DNA of 64,000 bases from Candidatus Zixiibacteriota bacterium (GTDB lineage: Bacteria > Zixibacteria > MSB-5A5 > GN15 > FEB-12): NCBI GenBank assembly GCA_029860345.1, contig JAOUBJ010000004.1:1-64000 (forward strand), read 5' to 3'. Position numbers and translations under genes: made by a program. The notes beneath the pieces were generated by a model. The model was not told where the DNA came from. It did no database searches and was given only the letters and a program-made list of their open reading frames with translations. The first letter of the stretch is position 1. Each line of letters begins with the position of its first letter. This document shows positions 8,942 through 17,317 of this stretch, in pieces.

Positions 8942-10072
8942 CTATTTCAGAAGGATCATCTTCCTGCCGGCCAGATCATCACCGGCCACAATCCGATAGA
9001 AGTATACACCCGATGCCACCGCAACTCCTTCAGAGTTGGTGCCGTCCCAACGGACAACCTTGTATCCGGCGGTCAGTTGCTCGTCCACGAGCGTCTTGGT
9101 TTTCCGGCCGGAGATGTTGTAGATGTCTATCGTAACATGACAAGCGCGCGGCAGGCCAAACTCGATAGTGGTATTCATGTTGAAAGGGTTGGGATGATTC
9201 TGCCCCAGCGCGAATTTTCTCGGGAGTTCAGGCGGTGGGACCTCGGTAACGCTTGTAGGCGAGGTCTCGGTGGTGAATTCCCGGTGGGTGCTCCAATTGC
9301 CGGCGCCACAAGTGCTGTTGTGGGCACTGACGCGCCAGAAATAGACGGCCCCCACATCAAGACCGGTAACATCGAAAGTGAGGTTGCCGGTCTGCTCATC
9401 CACTATGGTAGTGGCAAAAGTTTCCTCGTCATCAAGCTGAACCTGGTAGAAACTGGCATTGGTCCTGCCATTCCACTGAAGGGTGACCGGCTGGCTTTGT
9501 TCAACAGCTCCGTCAGCCGGTGAGACCACTTCCGGAGCCGTGGGAGTGAATATCAGGCTGACATCTTCTACCGGGCTGACAAGGGTGGAGGCCAGACAAG
9601 GACCTTTCACCTCGACATAAAACTCGCCCACCCAATCCCATTCGTTACACTCTTCAGCCAGATGGACATCCTCGAAGGTATGACTGTAGGGAACGCTCGA
9701 CGTGAGACCTCCGGTCTCGAATTCAATCCACAGTTCCTCAACCCGGTCGTCGGGGTTAAGCCAACCGGAATCCTCTTCCCAGACAGCGATACTGATCCAA
9801 ACATGAGTAGCTCCGTGGCAGGAAGATTCGAGATCACCGGTAAGACCGCTGATATGAATATCAAACGTCTGCCCCCAGCAAGTCTGGGCCGGGAACATAT
9901 CGCTCAAAGCCTTCGCTATCGTCAACTCAGTTTTCGGATTAAGGCCCTGATTGTGCCTGATCTGACCGTGTCCACCGTTTTCGTGGTCGGCAGCCCGATC
10001 GGCCGCAGGCGCTTTGTGTGGTATGGTCGCCAACAGAACCATGGGCACGAGCAGCTTGAAGAGTATACTCAT
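8942..10072 (-). CDS. secreted protein with FN3-like domain and T9SS/FlgD-like C-terminal sorting domain
   Basis: The 376-residue product begins with a signal peptide (MSILFKLLVPMVLLATIPHKAPAA). A Cys-containing N-terminal region of about 150 residues is unrecognised. An FN3-like module follows at about 185-275 (VVSPADGAVEQSQPVTLQWN ... AVYFWRVSAHN). The last 85 residues are the typical sorting/FlgD-Ig module: FALGQNHPNPFNMNTTIEF, VTIDIYNISGRKTKTL, VVRWDGTNSEGVAVASGVYF, RKMILLK. Such tails route proteins through the type IX secretion system in Bacteroidota and relatives; whether this organism has a T9SS cannot be seen here. Start: ATG with CCAGGAG upstream. Likely an exported surface or extracellular protein. 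Confidence 0.85.
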   Translation of the reverse strand: MSILFKLLVPMVLLATIPHKAPAADRAADHENGGHGQIRHNQGLNPKTELTIAKALSDMFPAQTCWGQTFDIHISGLTGDLESSCHGATHVWISIAVWEEDSGWLNPDDRVEELWIEFETGGLTSSVPYSHTFEDVHLAEECNEWDWVGEFYVEVKGPCLASTLVSPVEDVSLIFTPTAPEVVSPADGAVEQSQPVTLQWNGRTNASFYQVQLDDEETFATTIVDEQTGNLTFDVTGLDVGAVYFWRVSAHNSTCGAGNWSTHREFTTETSPTSVTEVPPPELPRKFALGQNHPNPFNMNTTIEFGLPRACHVTIDIYNISGRKTKTLVDEQLTAGYKVVRWDGTNSEGVAVASGVYFYRIVAGDDLAGRKMILLK

Positions 10073-10291
10073 CTTGGGCTCCTGGGTATCGAGTTACTCT
10101 GCGTTGACTCACGCTGTGGTGCAATACTCTGCTTATAACATAGATAAATAAGTCTATTAGTCAAGTGGTTTTCGGCGCGGGTCCGAGTGACAAAGAGTCA
10201 AACAACGTAGTTTGCCCAGCCGTATAAAAGGGATGTAACAAGTCTATGATATAACATAATTGTCGACCCCTCAAGGGGAAAGGAAACTGCC

Positions 10292-10564
10292 ATGCCAAAA
10301 TACGTCATCGAAAGAGAGCTGCCGGGAGCCGGTAAGCTGGGTTCTGATGAACTTCAGGCCATCTCAAAAAAATCCTGCGATGTCTTGAGAACCATGACGC
10401 CGGAAATCAACTGGGTGCAAAGTTATGTCACCGATGACATGATCTACTGTGTCTACATATCGCCCAATGAAGAGCTTCTGCGCGAGCACGCCTCAAAGGG
10501 TGAGTTCCCGATTACCAGCATAGCGAAAGTCGGTTCGATTATCGATCCCACCTCGGGTGAGTAG
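10292..10564 (+). CDS. DUF4242 family protein
   Basis: The 90-residue protein matches the DUF4242 (SCO4226-like) alpha/beta fold. It opens with the diagnostic YVIERELPGAGKL, has WVQSYVTDDMIYCVYISPNEE in the middle and ends with the I.DPTS motif (VGSIIDPTSGE). Length is typical. Members are small cytoplasmic proteins; one characterised homologue binds nickel, but the biological role is unclear. AAAGGA sits 7 nt before the ATG. It stands alone, divergent from the secreted protein gene upstream. Confidence 0.88.
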   Translation: MPKYVIERELPGAGKLGSDELQAISKKSCDVLRTMTPEINWVQSYVTDDMIYCVYISPNEELLREHASKGEFPITSIAKVGSIIDPTSGE

Positions 10565-10741
10565 GATTGCGATCCATCGGGGGCCTCGCCGCATCTGCCG
10601 TCAAATAGGAGCATCAGTCTGACTGTCTGGATGATGCACCTTTGTATTCGAGAATTCTTACTGGTGTCTGGAAGTGTCTCCGGATTACATTGGTAAACAA
10701 AGAGTACAGGCTGTAACACTCTGATTGCGGTGCGCGGTACC

Positions 10742-11671
10742 ATGGACAGTCAACTAACCGAGGAGTTTTCAGCCAGGATTGCCGGTGCTTTTGGGCAAGA
10801 CGGTGTTGAATGGTTGAATCAATTACCCCAAATTCTTGAGAAAGCTGCCAACCGATGGTCGCTTAGACTCCTGCCGCCGTTTCAACCGTTGTCATACAAC
10901 TATGTTGCGCCCGCCGTCGGACCGGATGGAGAGCCGGTTGTCCTGAAAACGGGCGTTCCCCGTCGCGAGCTCTCCACCGAGATCGATGCCCTGCGTCATT
11001 ACAACGGACAGGGTACGGTTCGACTGATCGAAGCCGACTCAGGTTCAGGCCTGATGTTATTGGAGCGTATACTGCCGGGCGTACCTCTCATGGATACGCC
11101 GGATGATGACCGGGCCACATCTGTCTTTGCGCATGTGATGCGTCAGCTAGATAAACCACCGCCGGACAATAACAGCTTCCCGAGCGTTTCCGATTGGGCC
11201 AGAGGGTTTGAACGATTGCGAAATCAATTTAACGGAAAAACAGGACCATTTCCAAAGCCGGTTTTTGATCGCGCGGAAGGAATGATGTCTGAGCTGCTCA
11301 GTTCAATGTCCGATTCGGTCGTTCTGCATGGCGACCTTCATCATTGGAACATCTTGTCGGCCGAGCCTGAACCGTGGCTGGCTTTGGACCCCAAAGGTGT
11401 CATGGGCGAACCAGCCTATGAGGTAGGGGCATGGCTGCGCAATCCGTTTCCTCAGATTCTGGACTGGCCGCACCTGACAAAGATCACTGCGCGACGAGTG
11501 GACATAATGGTTGAGACGCTCGGATTCGACCGGTCGCGAATAATCGGATGGGCATATTGCCAGGCTGTCTTGTCCGCGGTGTGGTCGTTCGAAGACGGCC
11601 TGGATGATTGGGATGGGTCGCTCGCGATTGCCGATCACATTTTCGCCCTAATGTCAGAAAGCCCGACGTGA
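10742..11671 (+). CDS. aminoglycoside/hydroxyurea phosphotransferase-family kinase (APH(6)-like)
   Basis: The protein has 309 residues from the ATG. The eukaryotic-kinase-like APH fold is visible. YNYVAPAVGPDGEPVVLKTG holds the ATP-binding Lys, and LMLLERILPGVPL is the hinge. VVLHGDLHHWNIL is the Brenner motif with catalytic Asp and Asn, and LALDPKGVMGEPAYEVGAWL carries the metal-binding DxKG. The DPKG..GEPAYE string is typical of the APH_6_hur group (streptomycin 6-kinase, hydroxyurea phosphotransferase). Many chromosomal members have unknown small-molecule substrates, so antibiotic resistance should not be assumed. The start is uncertain: neither the ATG at 10742 nor a GTG at 10730 has a good ribosome-binding site. 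Confidence 0.88.
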   Translation: MDSQLTEEFSARIAGAFGQDGVEWLNQLPQILEKAANRWSLRLLPPFQPLSYNYVAPAVGPDGEPVVLKTGVPRRELSTEIDALRHYNGQGTVRLIEADSGSGLMLLERILPGVPLMDTPDDDRATSVFAHVMRQLDKPPPDNNSFPSVSDWARGFERLRNQFNGKTGPFPKPVFDRAEGMMSELLSSMSDSVVLHGDLHHWNILSAEPEPWLALDPKGVMGEPAYEVGAWLRNPFPQILDWPHLTKITARRVDIMVETLGFDRSRIIGWAYCQAVLSAVWSFEDGLDDWDGSLAIADHIFALMSESPT

Positions 11672-11755
11672 CAAACGGTCACGACAGCCACAGCAATTTT
11701 GTGTCGTCGGCCCGATCAGCAGTTGTGAGCTTGTAAATCTCCAAGCATGCAGCCA

Positions 11756-12334
11756 TCAAGCAACTTGCGCTTCGGCCATCTTTGCTCCTTCGGGAATCTG
11801 GTCTTGAGGCAAGCCTGACGCTGCTTCCAATCGCCCGCTATAGTTGAAGAATGAAATCAAAGCGGTCATCTCCCAGATCGCTTTCGCAGACCAACCGGCA
11901 GCGGCCAGTTTCGTGGTATCTTCCTCGCTCACCAGGCTCGGCGTTTCAGTCAGTTTACCGGCGTAAGCCAGCAAAGCCCGGGTTTTGGTATCCAGTTCGT
12001 ATGTGGACCAGGTTGTTGCGAAATCATCACTGAGATGTTCATCACCGGTCAGACGGCGAACTGCCGCCACGTGGAGTCCCAGTCACGGCGCGCCGCCGAC
12101 TTTACCATTGACCACCGTGGCTACCATTTCGCGCTGAAGTCGGCTGAGAGGCGAGGCCCCTCTAAGGTGAAGATGGTTATAGATCGCCCCGGTCGGACGT
12201 GCCACCCGGAGGTCGACTGCAAGCACCTGAAAAATACCCGGCACAATTCCGCCATATTTTCCGCGGACCCAGCGGAAGAAAAGTTTGCGCAGTCCGCTCA
12301 CTTGCTCGGGTACGATTGTCATAATGTTCGCCAC
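11756..12334 (-). CDS. AhpD-like peroxidase-related protein; candidate selenoprotein (in-frame TGA 12083-12085)
   Basis: The frame starts at GTG 12334 (GAGGAG 5 nt upstream) and reads MANIMTIVPEQVSGLRKLFF ... PLSRLQREMVATVVNGKVGGAP. It then meets TGA at 12085-12083 and continues as LGLHVAAVRRLTGDEHL to EAASGLPQDQIPEG, 192 residues with Sec at 84. Both halves together match the carboxymuconolactone decarboxylase/AhpD-like 'peroxidase-related enzyme' family. There the active site is CxxC followed four residues later by His. The TGA falls exactly on the second Cys (U-L-G-L-H); the first Cys position is Gly. AhpD-like proteins are an established selenoprotein family. Read with TGA as stop, neither fragment (83 and about 104 residues) would be a working enzyme. 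Confidence 0.82.
12053..12070 (-). promoter_or_regulatory. candidate bacterial SECIS hairpin of the AhpD-like gene
   Basis: On the minus strand GUGGCG (12070-12065) pairs with CGCCGU (12058-12053), four G-C and two G-U pairs, closing loop GCAGUU (12064-12059). Eighteen nucleotides lie between the UGA and the loop, the same spacing as in E. coli fdhF. The loop begins with G, as bacterial SECIS elements require. Confidence 0.6.
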
Positions 12335-12815
12335 TTGTACTCCTCTTTTGATAGCAAGGCGCGAGCGCCCCGCTGCCTGTAACGATCTGTTTATAAGCGA
12401 TACGCAGACAGTCGCAAAAACGCAAAGAATAGGTCAATTTTGTCTATATTTTCCCGGCGGGATACTGGTGTTCGCACCTCCGCCTGATCACGGGTGGCCC
12501 ACCCCGCCTTAGGCGGGGCTGTGGGATTTGTCGATGATGTCGAAATCCGCCCTTCGACTGCGCTCAGGACGACACGGTCAAGCCGTGTTTCTCACCTCTC
12601 GGGTCACGGGTCTCGACCAACCATCGAATCTGCCAGAAGGTGACCCCCCTCTTGGTCACAATTACTGATTTGCAAGATGGACTAAATCGAACCATTTTTG
12701 TAAAAGTGTGTTGTAGAAATATGAACTGAAGACGGAGGAAATATGGCTGAGCGATTCTTGCAGGGCTGTGCGCTTTGTGTTTTGAAATGTGAAAGTGATC
12801 ATAAGGGGATTTTGG
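12335..12815. other. gene-free divergent region with GC hairpin
   Basis: This holds the promoters of the AhpD-like gene (minus) and the kinase at 12816 (plus). A perfect hairpin CCCCGCC-TTA-GGCGGGG lies at 12502-12518. CCTTCGACTGCGCTCAGGAC near 12553 is a copy of the CCTGAGCGcAGTCGAAGG motif also seen near 15758, 35864, 60526 and 63120. No coding signal is seen. Confidence 0.5.
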
Positions 12816-15494
12816 ATGAGTCTTGAAATTGGACAGAAACTGGGCCCTTACGAGATAATTGAACAGGCCGGCAAAGGTGGGATGGGCGAAGTATATCGGG
12901 CCAGGGACACTCGCCTTGAACGCACCGTAGCCATAAAAATCCTACCGGCCGGTATTGCCGCCAACCCGGAATTCAAAGAGCGATTCGACCGGGAAGCCAA
13001 GGCCATCTCCAGTATGAATCATGCCCATATCTGCACGCTCTATGATATCGGTCAGGAAAACGGTACCAACTATCTGGTTATGGAATTCCTCGAAGGGGAG
13101 ACGCTGGCCGAACGCTTGTCCAAAGGTCCCATACCATACGAGGAGATGCTCCAGATTGCGGTCCAAATAGCAAGCGGTTTGGATTCGGCCCATCAGCAAG
13201 GCTTGATCCATCGAGACCTCAAGCCGGGCAATATCATGCTTACTCAGGAAGGAGCCAAGCTGCTTGATTTCGGCCTGGCTAAGGCCCAGTTTGACAACGG
13301 CTCCCAAGGGATGGCGGCTGTTACCCGCACGACCCCTTTGACCGGAGCGAATACTATTCTTGGCACCATGCAATACATGGCCCCGGAACAGCTCGAAGGG
13401 AAGGAAGCGGATGCTCGCTCGGACATTTTCGCTTTCGGGGCGATCATGTATGAGATGTCAACGGGCAAGAAAGCCTTTGAAGGCAATTCAAGCGCCACAT
13501 TAATAGCTGCCATTATCGAACGGGACCCGGTCTCGATCTCGGTCATCATGCCCATGACTCCGCCCTTGTTTGAACGATTGGTGAAGAAGTGTCTTTCAAA
13601 AGACCCACGCAAGCGCTGGCAATCCGCTTCAGACCTCTCCGATGAACTTCACTGGATTTCCCAGGCCGGGTCACAGGTCGGACTGCCCGCTCACCTGGCC
13701 GCCCGTCGGAAGTTCAAATTTGATCTGGCTCGCGCTATTGGCTTGGGTGCTATAATAAGCACTCTTGTCCTGGCCTATCTGTTTTACGCTGAAAAAACAA
13801 AACCGGCCCCGGAGCTGCCGGTGGCCCGCTACACCGTGAATATCAAGCAGGGACTGACCAACATCTTCTGGCCACGCATTTCACCTGATGGTCAGTCGGT
13901 TGCCTTTCATGCCGATGATTCTACCGGCGCCAACCGTATTTGGATTAGACCGATCAACTCATTGGAAGCCTATCCACTCTTGAATACCGAGGACGCCAAG
14001 CGATTTTTCTGGTCACCTGATGGCAAACACGTCGCCTTTTTTGTCGGCAACCAGTTGAAGCGAATTCCAATTACCGGAGGCCAGGCCCAACTTGTCTGTC
14101 AGGGGCCGTCGGGAGCCGACGGTTGCTGGAGCAGTACTGACTTGATAATATTCGATGGAAGCAGTACTGACACTATGAAAATCGTAGCGGCCGGTGGCGG
14201 TCAGGCACGACCGGCCGCCCTGGCTGATACCGCCATTGGTGACTTTTACTACGCATGGCCCTGGTTTTTGCCCGATGGGGAGCATTTCATCTTTACAGCC
14301 AACGTTCGACGGGATGCTGACAACACCAGACCAAGGAATCGGATAAAACTCGGCTCTGTCGGCTCAACCAGTCCCATCACTCTCTTTGAAATGGATCACA
14401 ATCTCGACCGCATCGAGTACACCAACGAAGGATACATTCTTTTCGTATCCCAGGACAATCTGATGGGCCTGCCTTTCGATGCCGACAAGCTTGAAGTGAC
14501 CGGAGAGCCGAAACCGATTGCGATGAGCGTTGGCACCGCCGATAACACCTATGCCTTCTCAGTCTCCGATAACGGAACGCTCTTGTATCAAACCAACAAC
14601 CAGTCATCGCAGAGCGAACTTGCCTGGATCGACAGAGCCGGCGAGAAAATTGAATCCATCGGTCAATTGGGCAAGTACTTTGACATCGCGCTTTCGCCTG
14701 ATGAATCCAAGGTAGTCTATTCAGCGATCGATGAGGGGTCCAGCGCCACAGATTTATGGATTTATGATCTAAAGCGTAACGTGCCGACCAGATTGACCTT
14801 CGATGCTGCCGATGACGGCAGGCCGCGCTGGAATCCAGACGGAAACACTGTCTACTTTACCACTAACCGCCGTGGACAGTTTTACGAAATCCACCGCAAG
14901 GACGCCAATGGACTTGGCGATGCTGAACTGGTCTATGCCACAGACAGCAGCCATAGCGTTCCGAACGACTTCACGCCTGATGGGACCAGGCTCATTTTCC
15001 GTGAGGTGAACAATAGTTATGACATTGGAATCCTCTCTCTGGCCGACAGCAACCGGATCGGTATGGTGGCCAACAGCTCCTTCTTTGAAGCGATGGGTCG
15101 AGTTTCGCCTAACGGAAAGTACCTGACCTATGTCAGCACGGAGTCGGGCCGACGTGAAGTATATGTCAGGCAGCTTGACGGCACTGGCGGCAAGTGGCAG
15201 ATTTCCACCGACCACGCCATGAATCCCGAGTGGAACGGAGACGGTACCGAGCTGTTTTACCTGACCAATGATAATCAGATCATGGCGGTCAAAGTCGGTA
15301 CCAGTGGGGATTTCGAGGCTGAGAATCCGGTAAGACTGTTTGAACTCAATTTCCAGTATCCCGGCCGGGTTAACTTCCCTTATGATGTATCTGCCGACGG
15401 ACAGAGATTTCTGGTGAATGCCCGACTTTCAGATTCTGACCCCGGCGAAATTGTCGTCGTTCAGAACTGGGCCGAAGAGTTCCGCCAGCACTGA
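12816..15494 (+). CDS. transmembrane Ser/Thr kinase with C-terminal TolB/WD40-like beta-propeller
   Basis: The 892-residue protein starts at ATG 12816 (AAGGGG upstream), so the nine codons before it are excluded. Kinase features: GKGGMGEVYRA loop (19-29), Lys41 in VAIK, HRDLKPGN (132-139), DFG at 151, MAPEQLEGKEADARSD activation/substrate segment, and the RW at the end of the fold. A transmembrane helix follows (IGLGAIISTLVLAYLFYA). The exterior part carries PD40/TolB-type propeller repeats, e.g. PRISPDGQSVAFHADD, FFWSPDGKHVAFF, ALSPDESKVVYSA, RWNPDGNTVYFTT, RVSPNGKYLTYVS. It probably signals an envelope or extracellular cue to cytoplasmic substrates. Same architecture as the gene at 23432-26104. 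No partner gene is adjacent. Confidence 0.93.
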   Translation: MSLEIGQKLGPYEIIEQAGKGGMGEVYRARDTRLERTVAIKILPAGIAANPEFKERFDREAKAISSMNHAHICTLYDIGQENGTNYLVMEFLEGETLAERLSKGPIPYEEMLQIAVQIASGLDSAHQQGLIHRDLKPGNIMLTQEGAKLLDFGLAKAQFDNGSQGMAAVTRTTPLTGANTILGTMQYMAPEQLEGKEADARSDIFAFGAIMYEMSTGKKAFEGNSSATLIAAIIERDPVSISVIMPMTPPLFERLVKKCLSKDPRKRWQSASDLSDELHWISQAGSQVGLPAHLAARRKFKFDLARAIGLGAIISTLVLAYLFYAEKTKPAPELPVARYTVNIKQGLTNIFWPRISPDGQSVAFHADDSTGANRIWIRPINSLEAYPLLNTEDAKRFFWSPDGKHVAFFVGNQLKRIPITGGQAQLVCQGPSGADGCWSSTDLIIFDGSSTDTMKIVAAGGGQARPAALADTAIGDFYYAWPWFLPDGEHFIFTANVRRDADNTRPRNRIKLGSVGSTSPITLFEMDHNLDRIEYTNEGYILFVSQDNLMGLPFDADKLEVTGEPKPIAMSVGTADNTYAFSVSDNGTLLYQTNNQSSQSELAWIDRAGEKIESIGQLGKYFDIALSPDESKVVYSAIDEGSSATDLWIYDLKRNVPTRLTFDAADDGRPRWNPDGNTVYFTTNRRGQFYEIHRKDANGLGDAELVYATDSSHSVPNDFTPDGTRLIFREVNNSYDIGILSLADSNRIGMVANSSFFEAMGRVSPNGKYLTYVSTESGRREVYVRQLDGTGGKWQISTDHAMNPEWNGDGTELFYLTNDNQIMAVKVGTSGDFEAENPVRLFELNFQYPGRVNFPYDVSADGQRFLVNARLSDSDPGEIVVVQNWAEEFRQH

Positions 15495-15519
15495 GCCGGA
15501 CGGACAGCCCTTCCCCTTT

Positions 15520-15726
15520 GGGCTTGTTGAGAAAGGCCTGGCTTGCAGGTGGTGTTGGGCGACCCCGCCCGACACAGACAAGCCTGTTTTTCGCGCTTCG
15601 TGTTGACATTCAGGATCACGCTTTGCCGAACAACCCTCGGAACCAGTCTTGTGGCTGTCAGGCGAGTCACCTGACAGCACCTTCATCGCGAAGCACTTCA
15701 CTTTGTTAGTGGGTTTATCAACAAAC
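15520..15726. repeat. MITE-like element, copy A
   Basis: About 207 bp bounded by inverted ends, GGGCTTGTTGAGAAA (15520-15534) and TTTATCAACAAACC (15713-15726). Inside are GTGTTGGGCG...CGCCCGACAC (15552-15575) and a near-palindrome CTGTCAGGCGA...CACCTGACAG starting near 15655. Related copies lie at 41443-41592 and, with different interior, 30720-30897. It encodes no protein. Confidence 0.65.
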
Positions 15727-16045
15727 CATTCAGTCCGGGATTCAATAACCTCATACTGAGCGGAGTCGAAGGATGCGCATTGTCACCGTAGGGCGGGTCC
15801 GTCATCGCCGAAGGTCCGCCGTAGGAGGGAACCCACCATTTGTGTCAGGAGCGCAAGGCTCCTGACCTACGAGTCCCCGCCCATTCGATCCCCCACCTCC
15901 ACAATGATTATGGTCACGGGGAACCTTTTTCTTAACAAATCGTTTTTGTATTTAATTGCATAGGAGTAATAGGAGCTCCGGCTGAGCGGTGTGGATTGGG
16001 AACGACGCTGGACTGTATCTATCACCATCAACCCAGGAGGTTGAA
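15727..16045. repeat. gene-free stretch with dispersed repeat fragments
   Basis: It contains ACTGAGCGGAGTCGAAGGAT (about 15756-15775). It also contains GTAGGGCGGGTCCGTCATCG (about 15788), a fragment related to copies near 23337, 38637 and (reversed) 35690. CAGGAGCGCAAGGCTCCTGAC (about 15846) forms a short hairpin. The final part carries the AGGAGG ribosome-binding site of the lipoprotein gene. Confidence 0.5.
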
Positions 16046-17047
16046 ATGTTCATCAGAATTGGCCGGAACACGGCTCTTGGCTTCATGGCCATTGCACTCA
16101 CAGTGATGGCGATTGGATGTTCGAATGACAATCCGGTCGCGCCGACATCACCAAACAATGACGCGACTACTCAAACAGCTACGGGTGACAATCGCAGCGG
16201 TGACAACATCACGCTCGCCCTCGGCGACCCGGCTCCACCCGCCGAAGGTATCGTCGTTGAAGGGGTGAGCGTACCGGGCGTTGCCCTGGGATACACACGG
16301 GCCGAGGTCGAGGATGCCTACGGTGATGTTGTCCTATGGTGCCAGAGTACCGGTGTCCCCGGCAATAATGGTTTTTGTGCGTGGGCTGTGAGTGGCGGTG
16401 GACAGGTAGACGTGCACTTTGCGGGCGCTGATGGCGGCACAGCCGACGGCACACCCGATGACGTTGTGAGCAGCGTCAGCTGGTTCGAAGCTGTTTCCGG
16501 TTGGGTGACTACAGCCGGGGTCAACACCACGCTTGCTGATGAGAACCCTGAAGCAGCGGCTGCCGCGTACCCCGATGCCCGCGTCACCTACAACCAATGG
16601 GGAGGTATCTACAGCATCGTAGACTATGAGCAAGGCATCGCGATCTATAGACCCTGGATCCTCTACTCTTCAGGTGAAGTACATGTGCGCATGCAGATTT
16701 TTTACCCAAGTGAGGCGCCTCCGCTGCCCGAAAAAATCACCTATGTCTATAACATTGACTTGCTGGCGAATAAGGTCAAAGGCAAACGTCAAATCCGCGC
16801 CTGGGTAGGAGTGCGAAATCAAGCGCACCTTGCTGCGTCGGGAGCGACGGTGTACGCGCGCTGGACGTATCCCGATGGAAGCACTCAGACTGCCGAGAGT
16901 GTTACATTTGGCAGTGGCAATGCTTACTTTGAAATCAACAACGTACCCCGCGGCACCTACACCCTCACCGTCGAGGATATCGTGCTGGAGGACCATAGAT
17001 TCGATGACGAAAACAGCGTGTTGAGCGAGAGCGTCAAAGCGAAATAG
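16046..17047 (+). CDS. secreted lipoprotein with Thr/Asn-rich linker and C-terminal Ig-like domain
   Basis: The product has 333 residues. The start is ATG 16046, with AGGAGG 5 nt upstream. The N-terminus MFIRIGRNTALGFMAIALTV ends in lipobox MAIGC, followed by a disordered linker (SNDNPVAPTSPNNDATTQTA). A middle region of about 170 residues with GYTRAEVEDAYGDVVLWCQS and two visible Cys is not recognised. The C-terminal ~90 residues (KGKRQIRAWVGVRNQ ... VPRGTYTLTVEDIVLEDHRF) look like a beta-sandwich/CarboxypepD_reg-like Ig domain. Probably outer-membrane or surface anchored. It stands alone between repeat-rich gaps. The function is unknown. Confidence 0.75.
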   Translation: MFIRIGRNTALGFMAIALTVMAIGCSNDNPVAPTSPNNDATTQTATGDNRSGDNITLALGDPAPPAEGIVVEGVSVPGVALGYTRAEVEDAYGDVVLWCQSTGVPGNNGFCAWAVSGGGQVDVHFAGADGGTADGTPDDVVSSVSWFEAVSGWVTTAGVNTTLADENPEAAAAAYPDARVTYNQWGGIYSIVDYEQGIAIYRPWILYSSGEVHVRMQIFYPSEAPPLPEKITYVYNIDLLANKVKGKRQIRAWVGVRNQAHLAASGATVYARWTYPDGSTQTAESVTFGSGNAYFEINNVPRGTYTLTVEDIVLEDHRFDDENSVLSESVKAK

Positions 17048-17261
17048 CCCGGATTAGAAGTAGCAGGGTGGGTTCGTCTGCGCCGAAGGTCCGCCGCGGG
17101 CGGGAATCCGCCTGACCGCTGAATGTTGTGTCGGGTCTTGGACGCGCCGAAGGCGTGGGTGTGACCCGACACATAACCGCATACTGAACAAGGCCGTCAG
17201 GTCACACAAACCACGCTAGAGGCGTGGTTCGCAAGACCCGACGCAACTAAGAACCCACGAC
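17048..17261. repeat. dispersed repeat cluster (CGGGTCTTG / GTGTGACCCGACAC type)
   Basis: TTGTGTCGGGTCTTGGACGC (about 17126) and GTGTGACCCGACAC (about 17159) are followed by CAGGTCACACAAACCACGC and GCAAGACCCGACGCAAC. Together they form nested inverted repeats. The same combination occurs at 54245-54422 and in reverse at 26360-26545 and 23030-23075. No coding signal is seen. Confidence 0.6.
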
Positions 17262-17293
17262 AAAAAAAGGAGGACCGACTGTTCGGTCCTCCT
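17262..17293 (-). terminator. rho-independent terminator of the subtilisin gene
   Basis: A perfect 11-bp stem (AGGAGGACCGA, 17268-17278, with TCGGTCCTCCT, 17283-17293) has a 4-nt loop. On the minus strand it is followed by seven T (17268-17262). It lies 24 bp beyond the stop of the minus-strand protease gene, so its assignment is clear. Confidence 0.9.
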
Positions 17294-17317
17294 GTGTGAC
17301 AACTTGGTAACAAGAGT

